From Pseudomonas marincola (GTDB taxonomy: Bacteria > Pseudomonadota > Gammaproteobacteria > Pseudomonadales > Pseudomonadaceae): 64,000 nt of DNA. Shown in pieces: positions 44,631 to 53,719 of this stretch (its first letter is position 1; each line of letters opens with the position of its first letter). The position numbers and the translations under genes were made by a program. The stretch spans positions 744,001-808,000 of the forward strand of contig NZ_FPBC01000001.1 of assembly GCF_900116605.1 (NCBI RefSeq). Reading direction: 5' to 3'. The notes under the pieces were generated by a model. That model ran no database searches, was not told the DNA's origin, and saw only the letters and a list, made by a program, of their open reading frames with translations.

Positions 44631-46346
44631 TTAACGCGCCGAAAGATGCGCCACCATCAGCTGCACGGTCTCGTTACCTTTGTATTCGTTGACGTCGAGT
44701 TTGTAGGCCAACTCGACCCAACGCACCGTGGGATTGGGCCATTGCTCGCGGTCGATATTGAATGCGATGGCATCCAGTGTCTGGCCGCCGCATTCGGTTT
44801 TCAAAACCATTTTCAGGTGTCGCTCACCCACCAGACGCTGTTGGACGACCTGGAAAATGCCGTGAAATAACGGCTCGGGGAAATGCTGGCCCCACGGCCC
44901 GGCGTTACGCAATGCACGCGCCAGTTCCAGGTTGTATTCCTCGATCGACAAAGTGCCATCGGAAAGCAGTCGGCCTGTCAGATCATCCTCGACCAACTGA
45001 CGGCGCACTTCCTGATCGAACGCCTCGGCAAACGCCGGGAAGTTGATGGATGGTAGTGACAAACCCGCCGCCATCGCGTGCCCACCAAACTTGCTGATAA
45101 GCCCTGGATGCTTGGCGGCGACGGCGTCCAGCGCATCGCGAATATGAAAGCCCGGCACTGAACGCGCCGAACCTTTGAGCACGCCGTCACCGGCATCGGC
45201 AAAGGCGATGGTTGGACGGTGGTAACGCTCTTTCAGGCGCGAGGCAAGAATGCCGATCACGCCCTGATGCCAATCGGCCTCGAACAAGCACAGGCCAAAC
45301 GGCATATCGGCGACTGGCAAATCCTTGAGTTGTGCCAGCGCTTCACGTTGCATGCCCTGCTCGATGGCTTTGCGATCCTGATTGAGCTGGTCGAGTTCAA
45401 CGGCCATGTCTCGGGCCAGCGCTTCGTCTTCGCAGAGCAGGCATTCAATGCCCAGACTCATGTCATCCAGACGCCCCGCCGCATTCAGACGCGGGCCGAG
45501 AATAAAGCCCAGATCGGTTGAGGTAATGCGTCCATGATGACGCCCTGCCACCTCTAATATTGCGCGCAAACCCGGTCGCGCACGACCAGCACGAATCCGC
45601 GCCAAGCCTTGATGGACCAGAATCCGGTTGTTGGCATCCAGCGGCACCACATCCGCCACACTGCCGAGGGCGACCAAATCCAGCAACTCGGCAAGGTTCG
45701 GCTCGGCCAGCCCCTGCTGGGCAAACCAGCCAGTGTCACGCAGCCGCGCGCGCAGCGCCAGCAGCACGTAAAACATCACCCCGACGCCCGCCAGCGCTTT
45801 GCTCGGGAAACTGCAATCCGGCTGGTTGGGGTTGACGATGGCATCCGCCGCCGGCAGCTCGGGGCCGGGCAGGTGGTGATCGGTCACCAACACTTTCAGG
45901 CCGGCAGCCTTGGCTGCTGCAACGCCTTCAACGCTGGAAATGCCGTTATCCACAGTCATCAGCAATTGTGGCTGAGAGTTCAAGGCCACCGCGACAATTT
46001 CCGGGGTCAGGCCGTAGCCGAACTCGAACCGATTGGGCACCAGATATTCAACATGCGCTGCGCCCAGCAGGCGTAAACCGAGCACACCGACGGTGCTGGC
46101 TGTTGCGCCATCTGCGTCAAAATCACCAACGATCAAAATCCGCTCGCGCTGCTGCAAAGCGCTCACCAGCAACTCGACGGCTGCATCCATGCCCTTCAGT
46201 TGTTGATACGGGATCAGCCGCGCCAGCCCCTTGTCCAACTCTTCGACCGATTGCACCCCACGGGTGGCATACAAGCGAGTCAGTAACGGCGGCAGAGCGC
46301 CCAGATTCGGCAGAATCTGTGGCAATGGACGAGGTTCAATACGCAT
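44631..46346 (-). CDS. recJ: Single-stranded-DNA-specific exonuclease RecJ
   Basis: RecJ degrades single-stranded DNA 5' to 3' and acts in RecF-type recombination, mismatch repair and base excision repair. The 571-residue protein has the DHH-family metal motifs: ILIVGDFDADGATAS (motif I), LLMTVDNGISS (II), VLVTDHHLPG (III, the DHH) and later LDLVALGSVADVVPL. The DHHA1 domain has KFGGHAMAAGLSL. The C-terminal OB-like part is normal. It ends 226 bases from the DUF533 gene. A MarR-family gene lies 45 bases upstream on the same strand. Confidence 0.96.
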   Translation of the reverse strand: MRIEPRPLPQILPNLGALPPLLTRLYATRGVQSVEELDKGLARLIPYQQLKGMDAAVELLVSALQQRERILIVGDFDADGATASTVGVLGLRLLGAAHVEYLVPNRFEFGYGLTPEIVAVALNSQPQLLMTVDNGISSVEGVAAAKAAGLKVLVTDHHLPGPELPAADAIVNPNQPDCSFPSKALAGVGVMFYVLLALRARLRDTGWFAQQGLAEPNLAELLDLVALGSVADVVPLDANNRILVHQGLARIRAGRARPGLRAILEVAGRHHGRITSTDLGFILGPRLNAAGRLDDMSLGIECLLCEDEALARDMAVELDQLNQDRKAIEQGMQREALAQLKDLPVADMPFGLCLFEADWHQGVIGILASRLKERYHRPTIAFADAGDGVLKGSARSVPGFHIRDALDAVAAKHPGLISKFGGHAMAAGLSLPSINFPAFAEAFDQEVRRQLVEDDLTGRLLSDGTLSIEEYNLELARALRNAGPWGQHFPEPLFHGIFQVVQQRLVGERHLKMVLKTECGGQTLDAIAFNIDREQWPNPTVRWVELAYKLDVNEYKGNETVQLMVAHLSAR

Positions 46347-46391
46347 AAATCAAATTCCAGATGAGCTGCAGCAGGTTAAACCGTGCAGCTT

Positions 46392-46919
46392 TTACAAAGA
46401 GGTGGCAGCGCGGGCGGCTTGGTCATAAAGGCCGGACAAGGCGCGCAGCATGCCCGCGAGGCGATGGATTTCCTCGGGGTCGATATTGAGGTTTTCAAAG
46501 GGTGCAATCAGGCACTCCTGACGGATCTCGGTGTACACGGAGCAGAGCTCATGACCCTTTTCAGTGGTCTGATAAAACATCTCTTTGCCCTGCTTTTCTC
46601 CGCCGACCAGCCCTAGCTTGCTGAGTTTTTTCAGCGCGTAGGTCACGGTGTGTGTGTCTTCGATATTCAGCAGCAGGCAGATATCGGCCTGGCGCTTGGC
46701 CCGGCCGCGACTGGTCAGGCTGTGCAAAACCATTACGTCGAGCGCGTTCATCTCGATGCCACCGGAGGCTTTCATGCAGCGCTCCATCCAGCGCATGAAC
46801 GCATTGCCCGCAATGATCAGGCCGAACTCCATTTGCGAGAGTTCCTGCGACTGCTCTGCCAGATGGCTGGAAGCCACAATTGAAGTACGCGAATTACGAG
46901 AGGCCTTGCCGTCAGTCAT
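46392..46919 (-). CDS. MarR-family winged-helix transcriptional regulator
   Basis: This 175-residue regulator has a disordered basic start (MTDGKASRNSRTS) and then LSQMEFGLIIAGNAFMRWMERCMKASGG. The winged helix is ALDVMVLHSLTSRGRAKRQADICLLLNIEDTHTVTYALKKLSKLGLV, and EKGHELCSVYTEIRQECL follows. The NIEDTHTVTYALKKL recognition segment is characteristic of a Pseudomonas MarR subgroup annotated only as a predicted regulator. It is divergent from pxpA, with a perfect dyad in the shared 254-base region (47100-47112), so it may control the 5-oxoproline cluster. Ligand unknown. Confidence 0.87.
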   Translation of the reverse strand: MTDGKASRNSRTSIVASSHLAEQSQELSQMEFGLIIAGNAFMRWMERCMKASGGIEMNALDVMVLHSLTSRGRAKRQADICLLLNIEDTHTVTYALKKLSKLGLVGGEKQGKEMFYQTTEKGHELCSVYTEIRQECLIAPFENLNIDPEEIHRLAGMLRALSGLYDQAARAATSL

Positions 46920-47099
46920 CTGAAGTCCGTCGTTGCTTGTTAGATCGCCGAAATACGCAGTTTATTCACGAATTTCTCGCCACTCCGCAGCGCTGGACTC
47001 AAGAGTTGAACAGGCGCGGCAGGCAAGCATACAACAAAGCATTTGGCCTGCGAGTTCACCGTTCGGATGAATGGCAAGAAAAATACATTGACGTTTTAT

Positions 47100-47112
47100 T
47101 GATAATTTATCA
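47100..47112. promoter_or_regulatory. Palindromic candidate operator upstream of pxpA
   Basis: TGATAATTTATCA is a perfect dyad of 6-bp arms about one central base, 62 bases before the pxpA ATG and in the control region shared with the divergent MarR-family gene. Size and AT-rich palindromic form fit MarR-type operators. Confidence 0.4.
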
Positions 47113-47173
47113 TCGTTTTGTCACATAAAGTCCTGTCCACTTGATGGACATCAATAATAAACACAGGATTTAG

Positions 47174-47935
47174 ATGATGAGCGTGCGACTCAATTGCGAC
47201 ATTGGTGAGAGCTTTGGTGCATGGCAAATGGGCCTGGATGCTGAGGTGATGCCCTTCATCGACTGCGCCAACATTGCTTGCGGCTTTCACGCCTCCGACC
47301 CCAGCATCATGCGCCGCACAGTTGCGCTGGCGGTTGAACACAACGTGCTCATTGGCGCACACCCGGCCTACCCCGATCTGGTCGGATTCGGCCGCCGCTC
47401 AATGGCCTGCTCCCCCGCCGAAATCGAAAACATGCTGCTCTACCAAATCGGCGCGCTTGAAGGCATGTGCCGCGCCGAAGGCACGCAGGTCGGTTACGTC
47501 AAACCGCATGGCGCGATGTACAACGACATGATGCGCAACCCGCAATCATTGCGCGCGGTCATGCAGGCCGTCGCCCGTTATAACCCCGAACTGCCGCTGA
47601 TGCTGATGTCGACCCGTGACAACAGCGCCAGCCAGGCGCTGGCCGATGAAATCGGTATCAGCCTGTGGTTTGAAGTTTTTGCCGACCGCGCCTATGACTC
47701 CGCCGGCATGCTGGTATCGCGCGCCCAGCCAGGCTCGGTGCATCACGACGCGGCGACCATTATCAAGCAGGCCACCGATCTGGCCACCGGCACGGCGCTG
47801 ACCGCCAGCGATGGCAGCAGCCTGACCCTGCGCGCCGACACCTTGTGCGTGCATGGCGACAACGCCGGTTCCGTCGCCGCCGTGCAACAGATTCGCGCCG
47901 CCCTGAGCGCGCTGCAGGGAACTGCAAAGGCATGA
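47174..47935 (+). CDS. pxpA: 5-oxoprolinase subunit PxpA (LamB/YcsF family)
   Basis: PxpA with PxpB and PxpC hydrolyses 5-oxoproline (pyroglutamate) to glutamate using ATP; 5-oxoproline is a spontaneous damage product of glutamine. The 253 residues start with [17 protein letters not shown], then [23 protein letters not shown] and [16 protein letters not shown], all YcsF hallmarks. [13 protein letters not shown] carries conserved His. AGGA precedes the tandem ATG codons by five bases. The stop overlaps the pxpB start by ATGA. Confidence 0.95.
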   Translation: MMSVRLNCDIGESFGAWQMGLDAEVMPFIDCANIACGFHASDPSIMRRTVALAVEHNVLIGAHPAYPDLVGFGRRSMACSPAEIENMLLYQIGALEGMCRAEGTQVGYVKPHGAMYNDMMRNPQSLRAVMQAVARYNPELPLMLMSTRDNSASQALADEIGISLWFEVFADRAYDSAGMLVSRAQPGSVHHDAATIIKQATDLATGTALTASDGSSLTLRADTLCVHGDNAGSVAAVQQIRAALSALQGTAKA

Positions 47936-48636
47936 AGTTAGCCATAGAAGTGGTGGCTATCGACACCTTGATGCTGCGCCTGTTTGATCAGATCGAAGAG
48001 TCCAACATGCCCTGGCTGCTGGCGGCCGCCGAGCGCCTGCGCGACGTATTCGCCGACAAATTGCTGGAACTGGTGCCCTCCTACACCACCCTGCTCGTGC
48101 AGTACGATCTGACGCAACTGGATGACCAACAAGCCCGCGAACTGATCAAACAAGCCCTCACCGACCTGTCCCCGCAGGCGGCAACTGCAGGGCGAGAACA
48201 GCAAATTCCGGTGTGGTACGACACCAGCGTCGGCCCTGAACTGGCAGCCATCGGCAGCCGCAGCGGCCTCGGCGTTGCGGGCGTTATCGACTGTCACAGC
48301 CAGCATGTGTATCAGGTGTTCGCGTTGGGTTTCGCGCCCGGCTTTGCCTTTATGGGGCTGGTTGACGAGATCATTGCCAGCCCGCGCCTGAGCACACCCC
48401 GCCAGCAAGTGCCCGCCGGAAGCCTGGGTATTGCGGATCGCCAAACAGCTATTTATCCGCTGCAATCACCGGGCGGCTGGAACCTCATCGGACGCAGTCC
48501 CACGCGCCTGTTTGACCGTGAACTGGATGGCTACAGCCTGTTGCAGCCAGGCGACCGCGTGCGTTTTGTCGCGGTAGACCGGGCCGAGTTCGTACGTTTG
48601 GGTGGCGACGACACACCATTTGAGGTGAAGCCATGA
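47932..48636 (+). CDS. pxpB: 5-oxoprolinase subunit PxpB (KipI family)
   Basis: The start at 47932 ([21 protein letters not shown]) overlaps the pxpA stop and is preferred over an upstream in-frame ATG inside pxpA; 234 residues. The cyclophilin-like fold shows [40 protein letters not shown], and [36 protein letters not shown]. The last block with [10 protein letters not shown] is the best-conserved part of KipI/PxpB proteins. Bacillus KipI was first described as a sporulation-kinase inhibitor, but the enzyme role is the general one. The stop overlaps pxpC by ATGA. Confidence 0.94.
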   Translation: MKLAIEVVAIDTLMLRLFDQIEESNMPWLLAAAERLRDVFADKLLELVPSYTTLLVQYDLTQLDDQQARELIKQALTDLSPQAATAGREQQIPVWYDTSVGPELAAIGSRSGLGVAGVIDCHSQHVYQVFALGFAPGFAFMGLVDEIIASPRLSTPRQQVPAGSLGIADRQTAIYPLQSPGGWNLIGRSPTRLFDRELDGYSLLQPGDRVRFVAVDRAEFVRLGGDDTPFEVKP

Positions 48637-49550
48637 GCCTGTTGATTGAACGCAGTGGCGCCCTCGCCAATCTGCACGACAGCGGCCGCGTCGGTGTTCG
48701 CCATCTGGGCGTGACACAAGGCGGCGGCGCCGACTGGATTGCCCAGAACTGGGCCAACTGGCTGCTGGGTAATTCGCTCAACGCCGCCGTGATCGAGATT
48801 ACCCTCGGCAGCCTCGAACTGCTGGTTGAGCGCGATGCGTGTCTGGCCCTTTGCGGTGCGGATCTTGGCGCGCAACTCGATGAGCAAAACATCAAGCCGT
48901 GGCGCAGTTTCAACGTACGGCGCGGCCAGCGTCTGCGCTTCAATAATCCGCTGCAAGGTGTGCGCGCCTATCTGGCCGCACCCGGTGGGTTCAGTGCACC
49001 GCTGGTACTCGGCAGTTGTTCCAGCGTGCGCCGTGATCAGCTTGGCGGCCTGCACGGTGACGGCCAACCACTTAGCAATGCCGACCGCCTGAGCTGGAAC
49101 GCCACACAGGCTCCAAGCCCGCGCGAACTCGCCGCCAGCCAGATTCCGCAACGCCCGGAGAACAGCAACCTGCCGGTAATTCTTGGCGCGCAGATTGCCG
49201 ATTTCAGCGGCCAGAGCCTGTTCGATGCCTTCAACAGCACCTGGACAGTTGACCAACGTGCGGATCGCATGGGCGTACGTTTGCTCGGGCCAGCGCTGCG
49301 CTGCGAGCGCCAGCAAATGGTCTCGGAAGGTGTGCCACTCGGCGCCATTCAGGTGCCAAGCGATGGCCAGCCGATTGTGCTGCTCAACGACCGGCAAACC
49401 ATTGGCGGCTACCCGCGCCTCGGTGCACTGACTCCAGCGGCCGTGGCGCATCTCGCGCAATGCCTGCCGGGCACCGAGTTGCAATTTCGGCCCATGGCAT
49501 TGGCAGAGGCGCAGCGCCAGCATCGCCTGTTGTTGGCGCAATGGACCTGA
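48633..49550 (+). CDS. pxpC: 5-oxoprolinase subunit PxpC (KipA family)
   Basis: The 305-residue biotin-dependent-carboxyltransferase-like protein completes the three-subunit oxoprolinase. Typical motifs are LHDSGRVGVRHLGVTQGGGADWIAQNWANWLLGN, LAAPGGFSAPLVLGSCSS, and ADRMGVRLLGPAL. Near the end VPSDGQPIVLLNDRQTIGGYPRLGAL matches the family's most conserved block. It is preceded by an ATGA overlap and is followed by a 27-base gap before the DUF1445 gene, so all four are likely co-transcribed. Confidence 0.94.
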   Translation: MSLLIERSGALANLHDSGRVGVRHLGVTQGGGADWIAQNWANWLLGNSLNAAVIEITLGSLELLVERDACLALCGADLGAQLDEQNIKPWRSFNVRRGQRLRFNNPLQGVRAYLAAPGGFSAPLVLGSCSSVRRDQLGGLHGDGQPLSNADRLSWNATQAPSPRELAASQIPQRPENSNLPVILGAQIADFSGQSLFDAFNSTWTVDQRADRMGVRLLGPALRCERQQMVSEGVPLGAIQVPSDGQPIVLLNDRQTIGGYPRLGALTPAAVAHLAQCLPGTELQFRPMALAEAQRQHRLLLAQWT

Positions 49551-49577
49551 CCGCACACACGCAGAGTATTTAGCCAC

Positions 49578-50369
49578 ATGCAGCCACTCAACACGCAAAG
49601 CCCCGAGCAACTGCGCCAGCTGATTCGCGCGGGCCAATTCAACGGTCCAACTGCCGGGCTGGCCGCAGGATTTGCTCAGGCCAACCTGCTGATCGTCAAA
49701 CAGGCGCAAGCCTATGACTTTCTATTGTTCTGCCAGCGTAATCCACAAGCGTGCCCGCTGCTCGACGTCACCGATGTGGGCTCGGCCATCAGCCAATACG
49801 CGGCGCCTGGCGCAGATATTCGCAGCGATCTGCCGCTCTACCGCCTCTATCGCCACGGCGAGTTATGCGAGGAAGTGAGCGATATCAGCGCTCACTGGCA
49901 GGACGACATGGTGGCGTTTCTGATCGGCTGCAGTTTCAGTTTCGAGAGCGCGTTGCTGGCCAATGACGTGCCCGTGCGCCACATCGAAGATAACCACAAC
50001 GTGCCCATGTACATCAGCAATCGCCAGTGCCGCCCAGCCGGGCAGTTCAGCGGGCCGATGGTTGTGAGCATGCGGCCGATGCCCGCCGACAAGGTGATAC
50101 GCGCCACACAAGTCACCTCGCGTTTCCCCGGCGTGCATGGCGCGCCCGTGCACATCGGCGACCCCGCTGCACTGGGCATCACCGACATCAACAAGCCGGA
50201 CTTTGGTTGTGCTTCGCATATCCACGAAGGTGAAGTGCCGGTGTTCTGGGCGTGCGGTGTGACCCCGCAAGCGGTGGCGATGCACAGTAAGCCCGAACTG
50301 GCGATTACTCACGCACCAGGCCACATGCTGATCTGCGATCTGCGCAACGAACAGCTCGGCGTGTTCTGA
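49578..50369 (+). CDS. ycsI: DUF1445 protein (YcsI family putative hydro-lyase)
   Basis: The 263-residue protein matches the YcsI/DUF1445 family: LRQLIRAGQFNGPTAGLAAGFAQANLLIVK at the N-terminus, then ADIRSDLPLYRLYRHGEL, VAFLIGCSFSFESALL, and CRPAGQFSGPMVVSMRPM. The tail has VPVFWACGVTPQAVAMHSKPELAITHAPGHMLICDL. The eukaryotic relative (DGLUCY) has D-glutamate cyclase activity, converting D-glutamate to 5-oxo-D-proline, which would feed the neighbouring oxoprolinase. That link is an inference from the family and the genome context. No signal peptide; cytoplasmic. Confidence 0.9.
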   Translation: MQPLNTQSPEQLRQLIRAGQFNGPTAGLAAGFAQANLLIVKQAQAYDFLLFCQRNPQACPLLDVTDVGSAISQYAAPGADIRSDLPLYRLYRHGELCEEVSDISAHWQDDMVAFLIGCSFSFESALLANDVPVRHIEDNHNVPMYISNRQCRPAGQFSGPMVVSMRPMPADKVIRATQVTSRFPGVHGAPVHIGDPAALGITDINKPDFGCASHIHEGEVPVFWACGVTPQAVAMHSKPELAITHAPGHMLICDLRNEQLGVF

Positions 50370-50374
50370 GCCGT

Positions 50375-50390
50375 GGCCGGGAACCCGGCC
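50375..50390 (+). other. Small hairpin between ycsI and the NRAMP-like gene
   Basis: GGCCGGG and CCCGGCC pair around AA, six bases after the ycsI stop. With no T-run it is probably a processing or stabilising stem inside the operon. Confidence 0.45.
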
Positions 50391-50464
50391 CTGAACCAAC
50401 AAAACAATTCGAAATTCATACCCTAAAAAACGCCCTGCCAAACTCCAAAAAAAAGAAGGTATTC

Positions 50465-51691
50465 ATGCAATCCACGGCAAGCACTCTCAGCACCGCTCCC
50501 GAGCAACAGCGCAGCGTCATGCGCGGGGCGATATTCATCATGGCCACGTCCTCGATTGGCCCGGCGTTTCTCACCCAAACCTCGTTGTTCACCGCCAAAT
50601 ACATGGCCAGCTTCGCCTTCGCGATTCTGGTTTCGCTGCTGATCGACATCGGCGCTCAGCTGAATATCTGGCGAGTGCTCAGCGTCTCCAATCTGCGCGG
50701 CCAGGATGTCGCCAACAAGGTATTGCCCGGCGTCGGGCATTTGGTTTCCGGCTTTATTGTGCTCGGCGGTATTGCCTTCAACATCGGCAACATTGGCGGC
50801 GCAGGGCTGGCGATGAATGTGTTGTTCGGCGTGCCGCCAGTCATCGGCTCGCTGATTGCAGCGGTCGGCATCATTGGCATTTTCATGCTGCGCAACGCCA
50901 GCAGCGTGATGGACAAAGTCATGCAGGTGCTGGGATTGGTGATGCTGTGCATGATCGGCTACGCCATGCTGCAGTCCAATCCACCGATCATGGAAGCCTT
51001 GTCGCAGAGCATAAACCCGGATGATCCGCTGCTTCTGCTGCTGCCCATCGTCACACTGGTTGGCGGCACCGTGGGGGGTTATATCTCGTTCTCTGGCGGC
51101 CACCGTCTGGTCGATGCGGGCATCACCGGCGTTGAGAATGTCGGCGCCGTTACCCGCGCCGCCGTGATCGGCATTGCCACCACCGGCGCAGTACGGGTTT
51201 GTTTGTTCCTCGCCGCCCTCGGTGTCGTCAGCCAGGGCTTGATACTCGACCCGGGCAACCCGGCTGCCTCAGTGTTCTCGCACTCGATGGGCACCATCGG
51301 CTACAAGGTTTTTGGCGTGGTCCTGCTCGCAGCGTCCGTCACTTCGGTCATTGGCGCGGCTTACACCACGGTCAGCTTCATGTACTCATGGCATGCAGGC
51401 ATCAAGCGTCACAGCCAGCGCATGGTGATCGGCTTTATCGCCTGCTCGACGCTGATCTATAGCCTGGTCGGCCAACCGGTCAAGGTACTGGTGGTCGCCG
51501 GCACACTCAACGCACTGGTTCTGCCTCTGGCACTGGGTTGCATCCTGATTGCGGCGAAGAAGCCGAGCATTGTCGGCACAGACTACAAGCACCCGAACTG
51601 GATGCTGGCATTTGGCATCCTCGCAGTCATCGCGACCTGCGTAGGCGTGGTGCTGTCGTTCGATTCGTTCGTGAAATTCTGGATGTCTTGA
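50465..51691 (+). CDS. ycsG: NRAMP-family-like transporter (YcsG-like)
   Basis: This is a 408-residue inner-membrane protein with about 11 helices. The beginning (GAIFIMATSSIGPAFLTQTSLFTAKY) is the NRAMP helix 1 region, but the metal-binding D-P-G-N of true Mn/Fe transporters is replaced by a S-S-I-G-P type sequence. TVGGYISFSGGHRLVDAG in the middle is the YcsG-type replacement of helix 6. Bacillus YcsG lies in the same gene set (ycsFGI-kip), so it more likely carries an organic substrate such as an amino acid or 5-oxoproline than a metal. AAGG lies five bases before the ATG. A strong terminator follows. Confidence 0.82.
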   Translation: MQSTASTLSTAPEQQRSVMRGAIFIMATSSIGPAFLTQTSLFTAKYMASFAFAILVSLLIDIGAQLNIWRVLSVSNLRGQDVANKVLPGVGHLVSGFIVLGGIAFNIGNIGGAGLAMNVLFGVPPVIGSLIAAVGIIGIFMLRNASSVMDKVMQVLGLVMLCMIGYAMLQSNPPIMEALSQSINPDDPLLLLLPIVTLVGGTVGGYISFSGGHRLVDAGITGVENVGAVTRAAVIGIATTGAVRVCLFLAALGVVSQGLILDPGNPAASVFSHSMGTIGYKVFGVVLLAASVTSVIGAAYTTVSFMYSWHAGIKRHSQRMVIGFIACSTLIYSLVGQPVKVLVVAGTLNALVLPLALGCILIAAKKPSIVGTDYKHPNWMLAFGILAVIATCVGVVLSFDSFVKFWMS

Positions 51692-51709
51692 ATACGCAGC
51701 GCGGAAACT

Positions 51710-51746
51710 AAAAAGGCTTGGCGGGATATCCTCGCCAAGCCTTTTT
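51710..51746. terminator. Bidirectional terminator between ycsG and yaeQ
   Basis: AAAAAGGCTTGGCG and CGCCAAGCCTTTTT form a 14-bp stem around a 9-base centre. T-runs exist on both strands, so it serves the convergent ycsG and yaeQ transcripts. Confidence 0.93.
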
Positions 51747-51765
51747 ATTGTTCACAACAAACGCG

Positions 51766-52308
51766 TTAGCCGCGTTCGCCGATCAGCCATTCCAACGGGA
51801 TTTCATGCTGGCCGCGCTCGTCGGTGATAAACATTTCACCGTCGCTGATCATCACGCTCCAGCTCAGGGCGCGCGGCATATCCAACGCCAGATTAGCCAG
51901 CGCCTCCTGATCGAGGGCCACCACGTTGATGTTTTTCAAGCTGCGAACCGGGTCGAGGCATTTGGTTTGCCAAACACGCAGATTGCCGTAGGCGATCAGG
52001 CTGAAACGCTCGGTGCGACGCGAGCACCAGGTCATGCGTTCGCTGTCTGGCTGGCCAACTTCAATCCAGTGCAATACACGGTCGTCCAGGCTCTTTTCCC
52101 ACAACGCCGGCTCATCAACATCCGACAAGCCACGGCCAAAGCTCAGTTGCTCGTGATAGAACAAGGCATAGGCGATCAGGCGGGCGGCAAGGCGCTCCTC
52201 GGTCTCGGAGGGATGCTTGGCGACAGTGAAACGCAGGCTTTCGTAAACGCTGCGGTCCATGTCCGTGATGTTCATGTCAATTTTGTAGGGTGTGGATGGC
52301 AGGGCCAT
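51766..52308 (-). CDS. yaeQ: YaeQ family protein
   Basis: This 180-residue protein has the usual YaeQ start (MALPSTPYKIDMNITDMDRSVYESLRFTVAKHPSET) and AARLIAYALFYHEQLSFGRGLSD. DEPALWEKSLDDRVLHWIEVGQPD carries the PD-(D/E)xK-like core. The end is DGEMFITDERGQHEIPLEWLIG. YaeQ was linked to haemolysin transcription (RfaH suppression), a claim later doubted; the fold is a variant restriction-endonuclease core. Its biochemical role is not known. It diverges from the CoA-transferase gene and shares a short promoter region at 52309-52402. Confidence 0.92.
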   Translation of the reverse strand: MALPSTPYKIDMNITDMDRSVYESLRFTVAKHPSETEERLAARLIAYALFYHEQLSFGRGLSDVDEPALWEKSLDDRVLHWIEVGQPDSERMTWCSRRTERFSLIAYGNLRVWQTKCLDPVRSLKNINVVALDQEALANLALDMPRALSWSVMISDGEMFITDERGQHEIPLEWLIGERG

Positions 52309-52402
52309 GTGCAGGCTTCTTGATTGATCAAATAGGCGGCAAGTCTACCCGATGCAGCTTGCGCACGTTAGAGTCACGTCCATCGTCTGATGGGTGGAAA
52401 CC

Positions 52403-53602
52403 ATGAACCTGCCAACCAAACCCCTCGCGGGACTGAAAGTTATCGAACTGGGCACGCTGATCGCGGGTCCGTTTGCCTCACGTATTTGCGCCGAGTTTGG
52501 CGCGCAGGTGATCAAGGTCGAATCGCCGGATGGCGGCGATCCACTGCGTAAATGGCGCAAGCTTTATGAAGGCACTTCGCTGTGGTGGTTTGTGCAGGCG
52601 CGCAACAAGCAGTCGATTACCCTCAACCTCAAACACGAGCAAGGCCGCGAGGTGCTGAAAAAGCTGCTGAGCGAGGCTGACATTCTGATTGAGAACTTCC
52701 GCCCCGGCGTGCTGGAAAAACTCGGGCTGGGCTGGGATGTACTCCATGCGCTCAACCCTAAACTGGTCATGGTACGGCTTTCTGGCTTCGGCCAGACCGG
52801 GCCGATGAAGGATCAGCCGGGTTTTGGCGCGGTCGGTGAATCAATGGGCGGGCTGCGCTATATCACCGGTTTTGAAGATCGCCCGCCGGTGCGTACCGGC
52901 ATCTCGATTGGCGATTCGATTGCCGCACTGTGGGGCGTAATCGGCGCACTGATGGCCCTGCGTCACCGCGAAGTCAACGGCGGCGAGGGCCAGGTGGTCG
53001 ATGTGGCGTTGTATGAGGCGATATTCGCGATGATGGAAAGCATGGTGCCGGAGTTCGATGTGTTCGGCTTCATTCGCGAGCGCAGCGGCAACATCATGCC
53101 GGGCATCACGCCCTCTTCCATTCACACCAGCAGCGATGGCAAGCACGTGCAGATCGGCGCCAACGGTGATGCCATCTTCAAGCGCTTCATGCAGGCGATT
53201 GGTCGGCAGGATCTGGCCGAGGACCCGACCCTTGCCAACAACGATGGCCGCGATGCTCGCCGTGATGAAATCTACGGAGTCATTGATCGCTGGGTCGCGG
53301 CGCACTCCCTCGATGAAGTGCTGACCGCCCTGAATGCCGCCGATGTACCGGCGAGCCGGATCTATTCGGCGCAGGACATGTTTACCGACCCGCAGTTTCT
53401 TGCCCGCGAGATGCTCCTCAGCGCCAAATTGCCCGACGGCAAAGACTTCAAGATGCCTGGCATCGTACCCAAGCTATCCGACACGCCAGGCAGCGCCGAA
53501 TGGGTGGGGCCAGAGTTGGGCGAACATAATGAGGCGGTACTGGGCGCACTGGGTTACGACGCCAGCGCGATTGCCGAACTGAAAGCCAACGGCGTGCTGT
53601 AA
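52403..53602 (+). CDS. CaiB/BaiF family (class III) CoA-transferase
   Basis: This enzyme moves CoA between carboxylic acids through an Asp-bound intermediate. The start at 52403 (MNLPTKPLAGLKVIELGTLIAGPFA) has GGTGGA six bases upstream; a GTG three codons earlier is possible. The product is 399 residues. The conserved Asp lies in GISIGDSIAALWGVIGAL, and VVDVALYEAIFAMMES and PGITPSSIHTSSDGKHVQIG follow. IKVESPDGGDPLRKW is the nucleotide end of the CoA site. The substrate is not clear; relatives act on succinate/hydroxymethylglutarate or carnitine. It is monocistronic. Confidence 0.9.
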   Translation: MNLPTKPLAGLKVIELGTLIAGPFASRICAEFGAQVIKVESPDGGDPLRKWRKLYEGTSLWWFVQARNKQSITLNLKHEQGREVLKKLLSEADILIENFRPGVLEKLGLGWDVLHALNPKLVMVRLSGFGQTGPMKDQPGFGAVGESMGGLRYITGFEDRPPVRTGISIGDSIAALWGVIGALMALRHREVNGGEGQVVDVALYEAIFAMMESMVPEFDVFGFIRERSGNIMPGITPSSIHTSSDGKHVQIGANGDAIFKRFMQAIGRQDLAEDPTLANNDGRDARRDEIYGVIDRWVAAHSLDEVLTALNAADVPASRIYSAQDMFTDPQFLAREMLLSAKLPDGKDFKMPGIVPKLSDTPGSAEWVGPELGEHNEAVLGALGYDASAIAELKANGVL

Positions 53603-53719
53603 CTGCGCCAGCGATCACACCCTGGCCCAGCCGATGCCCTTACTGGCAATGAAGCCTGATTGCCAGCATTGGCATCTGGGTCAGGGTTGGTATGATGCAA
53701 CGCTTTTGGACCCAGCCAC

